64,000 nucleotides of DNA from Synechococcus sp. RCC307 (GCA_000063525.1 CT978603.1:1793105-1857104), one strand, 5' to 3'. Positions 8,109 through 18,608 are shown, counted from the first letter of the stretch. The notes: generated by a model not told the origin, from the letters alone. Numbers and translations: made by a program.

Positions 8109-9389
8109 ATGCCCACCTACCAGGGGACCCGAGCCACGCGACTGGGAGCCAAAGCGCGGGGCCAGCGGCGACAACGGATTCGTTTTGATCCGGTTCTCTG
8201 GGGAATTCCGGTCTTTTTGACCCTGCTCGCTGGTGTTCTGATCGCCAGTACCCAACGTCAATCACCGTTGGCCGACTGGGAAAACCACTGGATCACCGCC
8301 GTGGTGGCCATCGGCGCAGCCGTGGGCCTCTCCCGGGTTGCGCTCAAGCATCTGCAGCAACTGCTGCTGCCGGTCTACATCGCGACTCTGGTGAGTTTGC
8401 TGGCGGTGAAGCTGGTGGGCACCAGCGCCCTGGGGGCCCAGCGCTGGATCTCGATCGGCGGCTTCAATATCCAGCCATCGGAGTTCGCCAAGCTCGCCGC
8501 CATCCTGTTGCTGGCTGGAATCCTGGCCAAGCACCCGATCGAGCGCCCGGTGGATCTGCTGCGCCCGATGGCTGTGATCTCGGTGCCCTGGGCGATGGTG
8601 TTCATCCAGCCCGATCTCGGCACATCCCTGGTTTTTGGCGCCGTGCTGCTGGCGATGCTCTATTGGGCCGGCCTGCCACTGGAGTGGCTGGTTCTGTTGA
8701 TCTCGCCGCTACCCACAGCCCTGATCGCTGGTCTCTTCCCCTGGGGATTAATCCCTTGGGGTGCCCTATTGGTGCTGCTGGCCTGGCGCAGCCTGCCCTG
8801 GAAAGCCATCGCCGTGGTGGCGACCCTGGCCATCAATGGGATCTTTGCCTGGATCACCCCCCTGCTCTGGGAGCACGGACTGAAGGACTATCAGCGCGAT
8901 CGCCTCATCCTGTTTTTGGATCCCACCAAAGACCCCCTTGGTGGCGGTTACCACCTGCTGCAAAGCACCGTTGGCATTGGCTCTGGGCAAATTTTCGGCA
9001 CCGGTTTGATGCAGGGTCAGCTCACCAAATTGCAGTTCATTCCTGAGCAACACACCGACTTCATCTTCAGCGCCTTGGGCGAAGAGGCCGGGTTCATCGG
9101 TTGCGTTGTGGTCTTGGTGGCCTACCTCGTTTGGGCCTGGCGACTGCTGCAAATCGCGGGTCAAGCCCGCAGTGATTTCGAGTCGCTGGTGGTGATCGGC
9201 GTGCTGGCGATGGTGATGTTCCAGGTGGTGATCAACATCAACATGACCATCGGCCTGGGCCCTGTGACGGGCATCCCCCTGCCCTGGCTTAGTTATGGGC
9301 GCTTTGCCCTGCTGGTGAATTTCATGGGCATTGGCCTGGTGGCCTCCGTTGAGCGAGAGGCCCGGCGGGCTCGCATGCGTTTGAAGTGA
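8109..9389 (+). CDS. rodA: RodA/FtsW-family peptidoglycan glycosyltransferase
   Basis: A 426-residue SEDS protein that polymerises lipid II during cell elongation. About ten membrane segments are visible. SEDS hallmarks include GAQRWISIGGFNIQPSEFAK, the catalytic-loop Asp in FIQPDLGTSLVF, EQHTDFIFSALGEEAGF and a C-terminal GIPLPWLSYGR. It has a basic, probably cytoplasmic N-terminus of about 25 residues. The start at ATG 8109 lies four bases after mrp, and the stop overlaps the histidine kinase GTG (GTGA), suggesting translational coupling of all three. Confidence 0.92.
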   Translation: MPTYQGTRATRLGAKARGQRRQRIRFDPVLWGIPVFLTLLAGVLIASTQRQSPLADWENHWITAVVAIGAAVGLSRVALKHLQQLLLPVYIATLVSLLAVKLVGTSALGAQRWISIGGFNIQPSEFAKLAAILLLAGILAKHPIERPVDLLRPMAVISVPWAMVFIQPDLGTSLVFGAVLLAMLYWAGLPLEWLVLLISPLPTALIAGLFPWGLIPWGALLVLLAWRSLPWKAIAVVATLAINGIFAWITPLLWEHGLKDYQRDRLILFLDPTKDPLGGGYHLLQSTVGIGSGQIFGTGLMQGQLTKLQFIPEQHTDFIFSALGEEAGFIGCVVVLVAYLVWAWRLLQIAGQARSDFESLVVIGVLAMVMFQVVININMTIGLGPVTGIPLPWLSYGRFALLVNFMGIGLVASVEREARRARMRLK

Positions 9390-10723
9390 GCGCCAACGAT
9401 TCCCTGCAGACGCTGCGGCAACGCCTGGCAGCAGGGGTTCCCGCCTCAGGCGGCGATGACGCCAGTGCCAGGCGCCAGTGGTGGGCAGCGCTCACGGTTG
9501 TGCAGGAGCTGCTGCTGGAGCAGGGCTGCCAGCAGGGGCTGTGGCTGGCAGCGCCACTTCCTGCCTTGCATGAACCCCTGCTCATTAGCCGCTTCCATGG
9601 CTGGGTGTGGACCCCGCCGCAATGGAGTGGCCGGGCCCCCGAGCTCCCGGGCAGTGCCGCCAACAACCCAGCCAGCGAGCGCAGCCTCTGGCAGCTGCCG
9701 CTGCAAACAGGGGACGGCACCGATCCCTTGCTGCTGCTGATCACGGGCCCACTGCAAGTGGCGATGGCGCTGCATGGGAGTGGCGCCCAACGGCAGCTCT
9801 TGGTTCGTTTTGAGCAACCTTTGATCGCCGAACTGCTGCAATCGCTGGGCAATCGCTTGGCCAGCGAGCAGGGCGACGCCGCCAGCGACCTCAAGCACCA
9901 AATCCAACAACTGGGCAGCCTGGAAAATTCGCCGCAACTGGCTGAGCAGTTTTGGCCGCGCGTGGCCGTCCAATTGGCCAAGGCCACTCCGAGCCTGACC
10001 CTGGTGAGTGCCGCCAGCAACGAAACCGACGACTCCGATCAACAGCTGGGGCTGCTGGAGGCCATTGCCCATGAAGTGCGCACACCGCTGGCAACGATCC
10101 GCACCCTGATTCGCTCACTGCAAAGGCGCTCAGACCTATCTCCCCCGCTGCAAAAGCGCCTGGGACAAATCGACCACGAATGCAGTGAGCAGATCGATCG
10201 CTTTGGCTTGATTTTTCAGGCGGCCGAACTGCAGCGCCAACCCAGCCAACAGCGGGCCCTGGCGCGGACCGATCTAGGCGCCTTACTGCCCGGGCTCGAG
10301 CAGATCTGGCAACGCCAACTGCAGCGGCGTGATCTGACCCTGGAGCTGGAGCAACCCGAGCAGCTGCCTGCGGTAATGAGCGATCCGGTGTTGCTCGAAT
10401 CGATGCTGATTGGCCTGATGGACCGCTTTAGCCGCGGACTGCGCCGGGGCGAGAGTGTTCGGGTTGAGCTGGCCTCAGCAGGTGAGCAGCTCAAGCTGCG
10501 CTTCAGCGGCGGGCGCGATGACGACGACAGCCCCGGCGACACCGCCAGCGTGGGTCCGGTACTGAGCTGGGACCCAGCCACCGGCAGCCTGCAACTCAGT
10601 CAAGCCGCCACCCAGAAGCTGTTCAGCAGCCTTGGCGGGCGCCTCACCGAACGACCTGGCAGCAGCCTGACGTTGTATTTGCCCCTCGCCAATGTTGAAG
10701 GCTGTGAAGAGAACGGCGCCTGA
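9386..10723 (+). CDS. Sensor histidine kinase with degenerate ATP-binding domain
   Basis: A 445-residue soluble protein. Residues 1-200 look like a sensor domain without membrane segments. The phosphoacceptor helix is clear, with His229 in EAIAHEVRTPLATIRTLI. The C-terminal catalytic domain is badly eroded: the N-box position reads LIGLMDRFSRGLRRG without the expected Asn, and the G1 region reads SGGRDDDDSPG instead of DxGxG. A late TQKLFSSLGGRL segment and SLTLYLPL still match the fold. It may not bind ATP and could instead be phosphorylated by a partner. The GTG start overlaps the rodA stop by four bases. Confidence 0.75.
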   Translation: MSANDSLQTLRQRLAAGVPASGGDDASARRQWWAALTVVQELLLEQGCQQGLWLAAPLPALHEPLLISRFHGWVWTPPQWSGRAPELPGSAANNPASERSLWQLPLQTGDGTDPLLLLITGPLQVAMALHGSGAQRQLLVRFEQPLIAELLQSLGNRLASEQGDAASDLKHQIQQLGSLENSPQLAEQFWPRVAVQLAKATPSLTLVSAASNETDDSDQQLGLLEAIAHEVRTPLATIRTLIRSLQRRSDLSPPLQKRLGQIDHECSEQIDRFGLIFQAAELQRQPSQQRALARTDLGALLPGLEQIWQRQLQRRDLTLELEQPEQLPAVMSDPVLLESMLIGLMDRFSRGLRRGESVRVELASAGEQLKLRFSGGRDDDDSPGDTASVGPVLSWDPATGSLQLSQAATQKLFSSLGGRLTERPGSSLTLYLPLANVEGCEENGA

Positions 10724-10779
10724 AGCAGGCAGATCGCAGATGAGTGCTAGCTTCCAGCCATACCTAACCAAGTGGCTTA

Positions 10780-11214
10780 ATGTCCACGGCATCCACTCTC
10801 AGCGGCCAGCTCCCGCAGTTCATTGGCAGCACCGGCGGCCTTCTGAACGCTGCTGAAACCGAAGAGAAGTACGCGATCACCTGGAACAGCGACTCAGCTC
10901 AGGCCTTTGAGTTGCCCACCGGTGGTGCCGCGATGATGAACTCTGGCGAGAACATCATGTACTTCGCGCGCAAAGAGCAATGCCTGGCTCTGGGCACCCA
11001 GCTGCGCACCCAATTCAAGCCCCGGATCGAGGACTACAAGATCTACCGGATCTACCCCGGTGGTGACATGGAATTCCTACACCCAGCCGATGGTGTGTTC
11101 CCTGAGAAGGTGAACGAAGGTCGCCCAATGGTGGGCCATAACCCCCGCCGGATCGGCCAAAACACCAATCCCTCCACGATCAAGTTCAGCGGCCGCAACA
11201 CCTTCGACAGCTGA
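10780..11214 (+). CDS. psaD: Photosystem I reaction center subunit II
   Basis: A 144-residue stromal-side subunit of photosystem I that forms part of the ferredoxin docking site and stabilises PsaC. Typical PsaD features are [20 protein letters not shown], the basic stretch [20 protein letters not shown], and [19 protein letters not shown]. The length is standard. It is transcribed alone: a strong terminator follows 33 bases after the stop. The 56-base upstream gap contains no promoter I would name. Confidence 0.97.
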   Translation: MSTASTLSGQLPQFIGSTGGLLNAAETEEKYAITWNSDSAQAFELPTGGAAMMNSGENIMYFARKEQCLALGTQLRTQFKPRIEDYKIYRIYPGGDMEFLHPADGVFPEKVNEGRPMVGHNPRRIGQNTNPSTIKFSGRNTFDS

Positions 11215-11247
11215 ATCAACGGCGCTTGGCGCCACATCCTTTAGAAA

Positions 11248-11274
11248 GGCGGGTCGAACGACCCGCCTTTTTTT
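11248..11274 (+). terminator. Rho-independent terminator after psaD
   Basis: A perfect GGCGGGTCG / CGACCCGCC inverted repeat with a minimal AA centre is followed by seven T residues (11268-11274). A-residues precede the stem, so it may work weakly on the other strand too. It separates psaD from trpE. Confidence 0.93.
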
Positions 11275-11289
11275 CTGCCAAGCCCTGTG

Positions 11290-12792
11290 ATGGCCAGTCC
11301 CGATCCGACTACCAACTTCGAGCCGCTGTGGCGGCGTTGGCCGGCGGACCTGGACACGCCGCTGAGCACCTGGCTCAAGGTGGGCCAGGGCCGCCCCTAT
11401 GGCGTTTTGCTGGAGTCGGTCGAGGGCGGAGAGCATCTAGGCCGCTGGAGTTTTGTCGCCAGCGACCCTCTTTGGGTGCTGAGTGTGCGCGGCGATCAAG
11501 CCTGGCTGGAACACCGCGATGGGCGCCGGGAATCGCTCCAAGGCGACCCCTTTGAACTGCTGCGCCAACGCCTCGCCCCCTACAAAAGCGCCCCAATCCC
11601 TGGGCTTCCACCAGTGGGTCAGTTGTTTGGCTTCTGGGGTTACGAACTCATCCACTGGGTCGAGCCCAGTGTTCCGGTGCATCCCCGCAGCGATGACGAC
11701 CAGCCCGATGGCTGCTGGATGTTCTGCGACACCTTGCTGGTGTTTGACCAGGTGCGGCGCCAAGTGACGGCTGTCGCTTACGCCGATCACAGCCAAAACG
11801 ACGATCAAGCAGCCGCCAGAGCGGCGGCTGAACAGCGGCTGGATGCCCTGGAAACCCAATTGCAGCAGCCCCTACCGGCGGGCCTGACGCCACTGGCCTG
11901 GAAAGAGCAAGACGCCCAATCGCTCAAGGTGGTCAGCAACACCTCCCAGAGCGCCTTTGAAGACGCTGTCCGCCAAGCTCGCGACCACATCGGCGCCGGT
12001 GATGTCTTCCAACTGGTGCTGTCGCAACGCTTGGAGGCGGAGGTCAGCCACGACCCCTTCGATCTGTACCGCAGTCTGCGGATGGTGAACCCATCGCCCT
12101 ACATGGGGTTCTTCAGCTTCAACGGCTGGCATCTGATTGGCTCCAGCCCCGAGGTGATGGTGAAAGCCGACCCCCAAGACGATGGACGGGTGGTGGCCTC
12201 CCTGCGGCCGATCGCTGGAACCCGTCGCCGCGGCAGCACAGCCGCCGAAGATCAAGCCCTCGAAGCGGAGCTGCTCGCCGATCCCAAAGAACGGGCCGAG
12301 CACGTGATGTTGGTGGATCTCGGCCGCAATGACCTGGGCCGGGTCTGCCAGCCCGGCAGCGTTGCGGTCAAGGAGCTGATGCTGATTGAGCGCTATTCCC
12401 ACGTGATGCACATCGTCTCCCAGGTGGAAGGCGATCTGCAGCCGCAGCACGATGTTTGGGATCTCCTGCGGGCGTCCTTCCCCGCAGGCACCGTCAGCGG
12501 AGCACCCAAGATTCGGGCCATGCAGCTGATCCATGAATTGGAACCCGATGCCCGCGGCCCCTACTCAGGGGTCTATGGCTCGATGGACCTCTGTGGTGCC
12601 CTCAACACCGCCATCACCATCCGCACGATGGTGGTGCAACCCGGAGACAACGGGAGTTGGCGGGTGCAGGTGCAAGCCGGAGCCGGCGTTGTGGCCGACT
12701 CTCAGCCGACCGCCGAGCACGAGGAAACCCTCAACAAAGCCCGCGGCATGCTCAAGGCCCTGGCTTGCCTCGAGCCAGGCCAACAGCCATGA
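11290..12792 (+). CDS. trpE: Anthranilate synthase component I
   Basis: Converts chorismate to anthranilate, first step of tryptophan synthesis, with a glutaminase partner encoded elsewhere. The 500-residue protein has an N-terminal regulatory part and a C-terminal chorismate-binding domain with NPSPYMGFFSF, RPIAGTRRRG, MLVDLGRNDLGRV, SFPAGTVSGAPK and VQAGAGVVADS. ATG 11290 is preferred; GTG 11287 is directly before it. The stop overlaps the gshA start (ATGA). TrpE rather than PabB is favoured by length and the cyanobacterial context. Confidence 0.92.
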   Translation: MASPDPTTNFEPLWRRWPADLDTPLSTWLKVGQGRPYGVLLESVEGGEHLGRWSFVASDPLWVLSVRGDQAWLEHRDGRRESLQGDPFELLRQRLAPYKSAPIPGLPPVGQLFGFWGYELIHWVEPSVPVHPRSDDDQPDGCWMFCDTLLVFDQVRRQVTAVAYADHSQNDDQAAARAAAEQRLDALETQLQQPLPAGLTPLAWKEQDAQSLKVVSNTSQSAFEDAVRQARDHIGAGDVFQLVLSQRLEAEVSHDPFDLYRSLRMVNPSPYMGFFSFNGWHLIGSSPEVMVKADPQDDGRVVASLRPIAGTRRRGSTAAEDQALEAELLADPKERAEHVMLVDLGRNDLGRVCQPGSVAVKELMLIERYSHVMHIVSQVEGDLQPQHDVWDLLRASFPAGTVSGAPKIRAMQLIHELEPDARGPYSGVYGSMDLCGALNTAITIRTMVVQPGDNGSWRVQVQAGAGVVADSQPTAEHEETLNKARGMLKALACLEPGQQP

Positions 12793-13922
12793 GCCAAAGC
12801 TTGCTCAAGGGCTTTGAAGTGGAGATGTACACCGGCCGCCCCGACGGCACGGTGGTGGGCTGCTCCAGCGAAGCTGCCGCGGCCATCGACGGGATCGTCA
12901 CCGAGCCCGACCGCCGCAACCTGGAATACATCACACCGCCTGAAGCCTCCTATGCAGCGCAGCTCCAGCACTTGCTGGAGCCTCGCCAGCGCCTACGCCA
13001 GTGGTTGCAACAGCGTCAGCTCACCTTGCTGCCGGGGAGCAGCCTGAGCCTTGGCAACAGCCAACACTTTGAGCGCTCCAATCCCGACAACCCTTATCAC
13101 CAGTTCATCGAGGACAGCTACGGCACCCGTGTGGTGACCGCCAGCGTTCACATCAACTTTGGTCTGGAGAGCAGCGAAACGATCATGGCGGCCTGCCGGC
13201 TGCTGCGCTGCGAAGCCGCACTGCTGCTGGCCCTCAGTGCCAGCTCCCCGTTCCTTGATGGCCAAGCCACAGGGGCCCACTCCCAACGCTGGCGGCAATT
13301 CCCCATCACCCCACAGCAGGTGCCGCTGTTTGAAAACCATCAGCACTACATCGATTGGATGCATACCCAGCTGGAACAACAGCAGATGCGCAACGTGCGT
13401 CACTTCTGGGGATCGGTGCGTCCCAATGGACCGGAGCGACCGCAGCAGCTCAATCGCGTCGAGCTGCGGGTCTGCGATTTGGTGAGTGATCCGCGCGATC
13501 TACTCGCCATCACTGCGTTTGCGGAATTGCGGCTGCTGCAACTGATCAATCGGGGCCAGAGCGAAGATCCCCTATTCAGCAGTGAGCTGAGCGCAGCAGA
13601 GCTGGCTGAGCTGGCCGACCACAACGACCAGCAAGCCGCCCTGACCAGCCTGGATGCTGAGCTGCGCCACTGGCGCGATGGCCGCTCCATCAGCGCGCGG
13701 CAGTGGATCCAAGACCAACTTCAAGACCTCAACGCCTGGGCAGACCAACAGCCCGCCATGGCCTGGCTTGATCGCCTGCCAGCACTGCTCGAGCGCGGCA
13801 ACACCGCCATGCAATGGCTGCAGCGCCAGCAGAGCGGTGAGAGCATCTCCGCCATCCTCAGCGCGGATATTGCGGCCCTAGCGGCCCTTGAGCAGGACTT
13901 GCTGATGGACGGTTTGGGATGA
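12789..13922 (+). CDS. gshA: Glutamate--cysteine ligase, cyanobacterial type
   Basis: Makes gamma-glutamylcysteine from glutamate, cysteine and ATP, the first step of glutathione synthesis. The 377-residue protein starts [16 protein letters not shown], with a family-typical Glu-rich active-site strand, and has [30 protein letters not shown] and [11 protein letters not shown]. The ATG at 12789 overlaps the trpE stop, and its own stop overlaps the ppc start, so it is translated within a tight operon. It is a separate lineage from E. coli GshA. Confidence 0.92.
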   Translation: MSQSLLKGFEVEMYTGRPDGTVVGCSSEAAAAIDGIVTEPDRRNLEYITPPEASYAAQLQHLLEPRQRLRQWLQQRQLTLLPGSSLSLGNSQHFERSNPDNPYHQFIEDSYGTRVVTASVHINFGLESSETIMAACRLLRCEAALLLALSASSPFLDGQATGAHSQRWRQFPITPQQVPLFENHQHYIDWMHTQLEQQQMRNVRHFWGSVRPNGPERPQQLNRVELRVCDLVSDPRDLLAITAFAELRLLQLINRGQSEDPLFSSELSAAELAELADHNDQQAALTSLDAELRHWRDGRSISARQWIQDQLQDLNAWADQQPAMAWLDRLPALLERGNTAMQWLQRQQSGESISAILSADIAALAALEQDLLMDGLG

Positions 13923-16897
13923 TCGAAACGTCTTCCACTGCTTCGACCTCGCGCATGCCGGCTTCGCAGACCGAGACAGTCCAGCCCGTCGGTCGCCGCA
14001 CGCTGCGTCAGCTGAACGAACGCTTGGAGCTGGTCGAAGAGCTGTGGGGCAACGTGCTGCGCAGCGAATGCCCGCCTGAGCAGGCCGCACGAGTGCTTCA
14101 GCTCAAGCAGCTCTGCCGCGAAGACGAGACCTCCGATCAGATCATCGACCTGATCGTGGCGATGGATCTCTCGGAAGCGATCGCTGCTGCCAGGGCTTTT
14201 TCCCTCTATTTCCAACTGGTCAACATCCTCGAGCAGCACATCGAGGAAGACCGCTACCTGGCCACGATGAGCCAGGACAACATCGCGGAAGCCGCGATCA
14301 GCGACACCCTCAATGGCCACCTGGCCAACCACGACCAGCCCGCCACCTTCCAGCGGCTGTTCCAGCGGCTGCGCGCCCTCAATGTGCCCCCCGGGCTACT
14401 CGAGCCCCTGCTGCGGGAGCTTGATGTGCGGCTGGTGTTTACCGCGCACCCCACCGAGATTGTTCGCCACACGGTGCGCCACAAGCACCGCCGCGTCGCC
14501 CATCTGATTCAGCGCCTGGAAGGGTTGAACGACGAAAACGACAGCTTTGATGATCGCCAGGGGTTGCGCCAGCAGCTGCTCGAAGAGATCCGCGTCTGGT
14601 GGCGCACCGATGAACTGCATCAGTTCAAACCATCGGTGCTCGATGAGGTGGATTACGCCCTGCACTTCTTCCAGCAGGTGCTGTTCCAGGCGATGCCACT
14701 GCTGCATGAACGCATCCGCAAGGCACTGAAGGACTCCTATCCCGATGTGACACCGCCGGAAGACGGGTTCTGCACCTTCGGCTCATGGGTGGGCTCCGAC
14801 CGCGATGGCAACCCCTCGGTCACACCGGAGATCACCTGGCGCACCGCCTGTTACCAGCGCCAGTTGATGCTGGAGCGCTACCTGAGCTCGGTGCGCAACC
14901 TGCGCAACCAGCTGAGCATTTCCATGCAATGGAGCCAGGTGAGTCCGGCACTGCTGGAGTCCCTCGAGATGGACCGGCTGCGGTTCCCGGAGATCTACGA
15001 AAAACTGGCGGCTCGCTACCGCCTTGAGCCCTACCGGCTGAAGCTCTGCTACGTGCTGCAGCGCCTGGAGCTCACCCACGAGCGCAACGCGCAACTGTCT
15101 GAATTGGGCTGGGAATCTCCCCTCAGCGCCACCGAACCGGAGGAACAGACCCTCAGCAGCAGCCTGACCCCACAGCAGGAGCTGCACTACAGCACCTACC
15201 AGGACTTCCGAAGTGATCTGGAACTGGTTCGCACCAGCCTGGAAGCCACCGGCTTGAGCTGCGAACCGCTGAATCGCCTGCTCAGCCAGGTGCAGATCTT
15301 TGGGTTCTGTCTGGCCTCCCTCGATATTCGCCAGGAGAGCACCCGCCATAGCGAAGCCCTTGCCGAGCTCACCCGCTACCTGCAACTACCTCAGGACTAT
15401 GAGGCCATGGAGGAGCCTCAGCGGGTGGAGTGGCTGCTGGAGCAGCTGCAAACCAGGCGGCCACTGATTCCCACCGGTCCGCTTTGGAGTGATGCCACGG
15501 CGGAAACCTTTGCCGTCTTCCAAATGCTGCGGCGGCTCCAGGAGGAATTTGGGCAGCGGATTTGCCGCACCTATGTGATCTCCATGAGTCACACGGAGTC
15601 GGATCTGCTGGAGGTGCTGCTGCTAGCCAAAGAGGCCGGCTTGGTGGATCCGGTGGAAGGCACCACACGCCTGCAGGTGATTCCACTGTTTGAAACGGTG
15701 GAAGACTTGCGCTGCGCCCCTGAGGTGATGGGCGCTGTGATGGCTCGCCCCTTCTACAAGCGACTGCTCGCCAACGAGGAGGTGCCGCTGCAGGAGGTGA
15801 TGCTCGGCTACTCCGATAGCAACAAAGACTCCGGCTTCCTCTCCAGCAACTGGGAAATCCACCGGGCCCAAATCGCCCTGCAATCGCTGTGCAGTGAGCA
15901 CAACATCAGCCTGCGCATCTTCCACGGACGCGGCGGCTCGGTGAGCCGTGGTGGTGGCCCGGCGTATCAAGCGATCCTGGCCCAGCCGAGCGGCACCCTC
16001 AAAGGCCGGATCAAGATCACCGAACAAGGGGAGGTGCTGGCCTCGAAGTACGCCCTGCCGGAACTAGCGCTCTACAACCTCGAGACGGTAACCACCGCTG
16101 TGCTTCAAAACAGCTTGCTCTCCAGTGGCGTGGACGACACCCCCAGCTGGAATGAGCTGATGGAACGGCTGGCTTCACGCTCGCGTCAGCACTACCGCGC
16201 CCTGGTGCATGAGCACCCGGATCTGGTGGCCTTCTTTGAGCAGGTCACCCCGATTGAAGAAATCAGCAAGCTGCAAATCAGCTCGAGGCCGGCACGGCGC
16301 CGCACGGGCGCCCGGGATCTGTCCTCACTGCGGGCCATTCCTTGGGTGTTCGGCTGGACCCAAAGCCGCTTCCTGCTGCCCAGCTGGTTTGGTGTGGGCG
16401 CCGCCATCCGCGAGGAATTGGGTGACGACGGTGAGCAGCTCGACACCCTGCGCACCCTCTACCAGCGCTGGCCCTTCTTCCGCATGCTGATCAGCAAGGT
16501 GGAGATGACCCTGGCGAAGGTGGACCTGTCCTTGGCGAAGTACTACGTCGACTCCCTTGGCAGTGCTGACCGCGCCGATGCCTTCCAAGAGATCTTCGCC
16601 ACCATCGCTGCCGAGTACAGCCTCACCAAGGAGCTGGTGCTCAAGATCACCGGCCATGAACGACTGCTCGATGGCGACCCACCGCTGCAACTCTCGGTGG
16701 AGTTGCGCAATCGGACGATCGTGCCCCTGGGCTTTTTGCAAGTGGCCCTGCTGCGGAGGCTCCGCAACCAGAACCGCCAGCCCCCCATGAATGAATCCGA
16801 TCTGAGCGATACGCGCACCTACAGCCGGGGTGAGCTGCTGCGCGGTGCCTTGCTCACCATCAACGGAATTGCCGCTGGCCTGCGCAACACCGGTTGA
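13919..16897 (+). CDS. ppc: Phosphoenolpyruvate carboxylase
   Basis: Carboxylates phosphoenolpyruvate to oxaloacetate, replenishing the incomplete or branched TCA pathway. At 992 residues it has the usual cyanobacterial length. The catalytic His is in [16 protein letters not shown], the bicarbonate/PEP site is in [16 protein letters not shown], and the glycine-rich loop reads [14 protein letters not shown]. The C-terminus ends in [11 protein letters not shown], matching the family. The N-terminal residues ([12 protein letters not shown]) are a short low-complexity tail. It begins with an ATGA overlap on gshA. Confidence 0.97.
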   Translation: MIETSSTASTSRMPASQTETVQPVGRRTLRQLNERLELVEELWGNVLRSECPPEQAARVLQLKQLCREDETSDQIIDLIVAMDLSEAIAAARAFSLYFQLVNILEQHIEEDRYLATMSQDNIAEAAISDTLNGHLANHDQPATFQRLFQRLRALNVPPGLLEPLLRELDVRLVFTAHPTEIVRHTVRHKHRRVAHLIQRLEGLNDENDSFDDRQGLRQQLLEEIRVWWRTDELHQFKPSVLDEVDYALHFFQQVLFQAMPLLHERIRKALKDSYPDVTPPEDGFCTFGSWVGSDRDGNPSVTPEITWRTACYQRQLMLERYLSSVRNLRNQLSISMQWSQVSPALLESLEMDRLRFPEIYEKLAARYRLEPYRLKLCYVLQRLELTHERNAQLSELGWESPLSATEPEEQTLSSSLTPQQELHYSTYQDFRSDLELVRTSLEATGLSCEPLNRLLSQVQIFGFCLASLDIRQESTRHSEALAELTRYLQLPQDYEAMEEPQRVEWLLEQLQTRRPLIPTGPLWSDATAETFAVFQMLRRLQEEFGQRICRTYVISMSHTESDLLEVLLLAKEAGLVDPVEGTTRLQVIPLFETVEDLRCAPEVMGAVMARPFYKRLLANEEVPLQEVMLGYSDSNKDSGFLSSNWEIHRAQIALQSLCSEHNISLRIFHGRGGSVSRGGGPAYQAILAQPSGTLKGRIKITEQGEVLASKYALPELALYNLETVTTAVLQNSLLSSGVDDTPSWNELMERLASRSRQHYRALVHEHPDLVAFFEQVTPIEEISKLQISSRPARRRTGARDLSSLRAIPWVFGWTQSRFLLPSWFGVGAAIREELGDDGEQLDTLRTLYQRWPFFRMLISKVEMTLAKVDLSLAKYYVDSLGSADRADAFQEIFATIAAEYSLTKELVLKITGHERLLDGDPPLQLSVELRNRTIVPLGFLQVALLRRLRNQNRQPPMNESDLSDTRTYSRGELLRGALLTINGIAAGLRNTG

Positions 16898-16907
16898 GGC
16901 AGCAGCG

Positions 16908-17363
16908 ATGATGCCTTACTTCCGCAGTCAGCCGCCGGCCCCTCGCCTGCCTGAAGGGTTTGTCTTGGTGATGGAAGATCAGCCCGCTGATGCACCCGCG
17001 GTCAACCGTTTCTTGCAGCAATGCGGCGCTCCGGTGCGCAGCGACAACACCATTGCCCGAGCCTTGCAAGCCAGTGCCTGGACCGTGCGGCTGCTGCGCA
17101 ACGACCAGCTGGTGGGATTTGTGCGCGTGACCAGTGATCAAGCCCTCAACGCCAATCTTTGGGATCTGGGCGTTGTGCCCGACGAGCCGCAGGCCAAACG
17201 ACTGCTGGCTGTGTTGGTGCACGCAGCTTTAAGCCGTCTGCGCAAAGAGCTCCCCGGTTGCAGCATTTCGCTGGCCTCACCACCGCAAGCCATTGAGGTG
17301 CTGGAGACGTTTGACTTCATTACGGACCCCAATGGGATCCGTGCCATGGGCCTGGATCTTTAG
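16908..17363 (+). CDS. GNAT-family acetyltransferase
   Basis: A 151-residue protein matching the N-acetyltransferase fold: strands VRLLRNDQLVGFVRVTSD and NLWDLGVVPDEPQAKRLLAVLVHAAL, where the acetyl-CoA-binding loop is weak compared with the standard Q/RxxGxG/A. The acceptor is unknown. The start MMPYFRS (ATG 16908) lies ten bases after ppc, probably the last gene of the trpE-gshA-ppc run. The motif erosion leaves catalytic activity uncertain. Confidence 0.7.
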   Translation: MMPYFRSQPPAPRLPEGFVLVMEDQPADAPAVNRFLQQCGAPVRSDNTIARALQASAWTVRLLRNDQLVGFVRVTSDQALNANLWDLGVVPDEPQAKRLLAVLVHAALSRLRKELPGCSISLASPPQAIEVLETFDFITDPNGIRAMGLDL

Positions 17364-17387
17364 CGAAAGACCAGAGGAAAAGGCTCA

Positions 17388-17461
17388 CGAGCATGGAGGG
17401 ACTCGAACCCCCGACATTCAGAACCGGAATCTGACGCTCTATCCAACTGAGCTACATGCCC
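17388..17461 (-). tRNA. trnR: tRNA-Arg (CCG)
   Basis: The 74-base cloverleaf is complete on the minus strand: acceptor GGGCATG / CATGCTC (one G-T pair), D-arm AGCTCAGTTGGATAGAGC, anticodon stem TCAGA/TCTGA with loop TTCCGGT giving CCG, T-loop TTCGAGT, discriminator G. CCA is not encoded. It reads CGG codons. Confidence 0.96.
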
Positions 17462-17477
17462 TCATTGCTTACGTTAG

Positions 17478-18608
17478 CTGCTGAGTGGCCCTGCCCCCAT
17501 CCTTCTCCACCGCCTGGAGCTGAGCCGTTTTCGCAACTATGCGGAGCTGCATCTGGAGCTGGATGCGCCGCGGCTGCTGGTGCTCGGCAATAACGGCGAG
17601 GGCAAGTCCAACCTGCTGGAAGCTGTTGAGCTGCTGGCCAGCCTGCGCTCCCACCGCTGCAGCCAAGATCGCGATCTGATCCAACGCGGGGAGACCAGCA
17701 GCAGGCTCAAAGCCTGGGTGGGAGAGGAAGCCACCGATGAGTTGGCGATCGAACTCAGGCGCCAAGGGGGGCGCCGGGTTCAGCGCAACGGAAAGCTGCT
17801 GGAGCGCCACGCTGATCTGATTGGGCCGCTGCGCTGCGTTGGATTCAGTGCCCTCGATCTGAGCTTGGTGCGCGATGAACCAGCGGGCCGGCGCGATTGG
17901 CTCGACCGCGTCGTGCAACAACTCGAACCCGTCTACGGCGAATTGCTGAGCCGCCACGGACGGCTCCTGCGGCAGCGCTCACAACTGCTCAAACGCCAAC
18001 TCAGCAACCGCGATGAGTTGTTGGATGCCTTTGACCACCAGTTGGCGGTGATCGGAACTCGCCTGCATCGTCGCCGCCACCGCGCCCTCAAACGGCTGGA
18101 ACCCTTGGCTGCCCCTTGGCAAGAACGGCTCAGTGGCGGACGCGAACAGCTGCAACTGCTCTACCAACCCGGCACCCAGCTCAACGGCGACGAAGACGAG
18201 CATGTGTGGCAGCAATGCCTGCTGAATCAACTGCAAGAACAACGGCCGCAGGAGGCCCGTTTGGGGTATTGCAGCGTTGGGCCCCAACGGGATGACGTGG
18301 CCCTGCTGCTCGGGGGGGAGCCGGCACGTCGGCTCGGCTCCGCAGGCCAGCAACGCTGCCTTGTGCTCGCGCTCAAGCTGGCCGAACTGGAGCTGGTCAC
18401 CAGCCTCAGTGGGGTGCCGCCCCTGCTACTGCTCGACGATGTCTTGGCCGAACTGGACCCCCAACGGCAACAACTGCTGCTGGAGGCCGTTGGCGAAGGC
18501 CATCAATGTTTGGTGAGTGCCACGCACCTGCAAAGTTGCGTAGCCGACTGGCAGCAACGGGCGCAGCTGGTGGAAGTCAGGGCTGGGGCTGTTCTTCCTG
18601 CGGCGTAA
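17478..18608 (+). CDS. recF: RecF recombination mediator, start codon unresolved
   Basis: RecF is an SMC-like ATPase that loads RecA at gaps through RecOR. Walker A is GNNGEGKSN, the signature is GSAGQQRCL and Walker B is [14 protein letters not shown]. The conserved N-terminal strand [14 protein letters not shown] lies upstream of the first in-frame ATG/GTG/TTG (GTG 17580), which would cut it off. Between the in-frame TAG at 17475 and 17580 only CTG (17478, 17481, used here) and ATC (17499) are available. One extra C in the five-C run at 17494-17498 would join a GTG at 17485 in frame. Either an unusual start or a one-base sequence error is likely. Confidence 0.85.
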   Translation: MLSGPAPILLHRLELSRFRNYAELHLELDAPRLLVLGNNGEGKSNLLEAVELLASLRSHRCSQDRDLIQRGETSSRLKAWVGEEATDELAIELRRQGGRRVQRNGKLLERHADLIGPLRCVGFSALDLSLVRDEPAGRRDWLDRVVQQLEPVYGELLSRHGRLLRQRSQLLKRQLSNRDELLDAFDHQLAVIGTRLHRRRHRALKRLEPLAAPWQERLSGGREQLQLLYQPGTQLNGDEDEHVWQQCLLNQLQEQRPQEARLGYCSVGPQRDDVALLLGGEPARRLGSAGQQRCLVLALKLAELELVTSLSGVPPLLLLDDVLAELDPQRQQLLLEAVGEGHQCLVSATHLQSCVADWQQRAQLVEVRAGAVLPAA

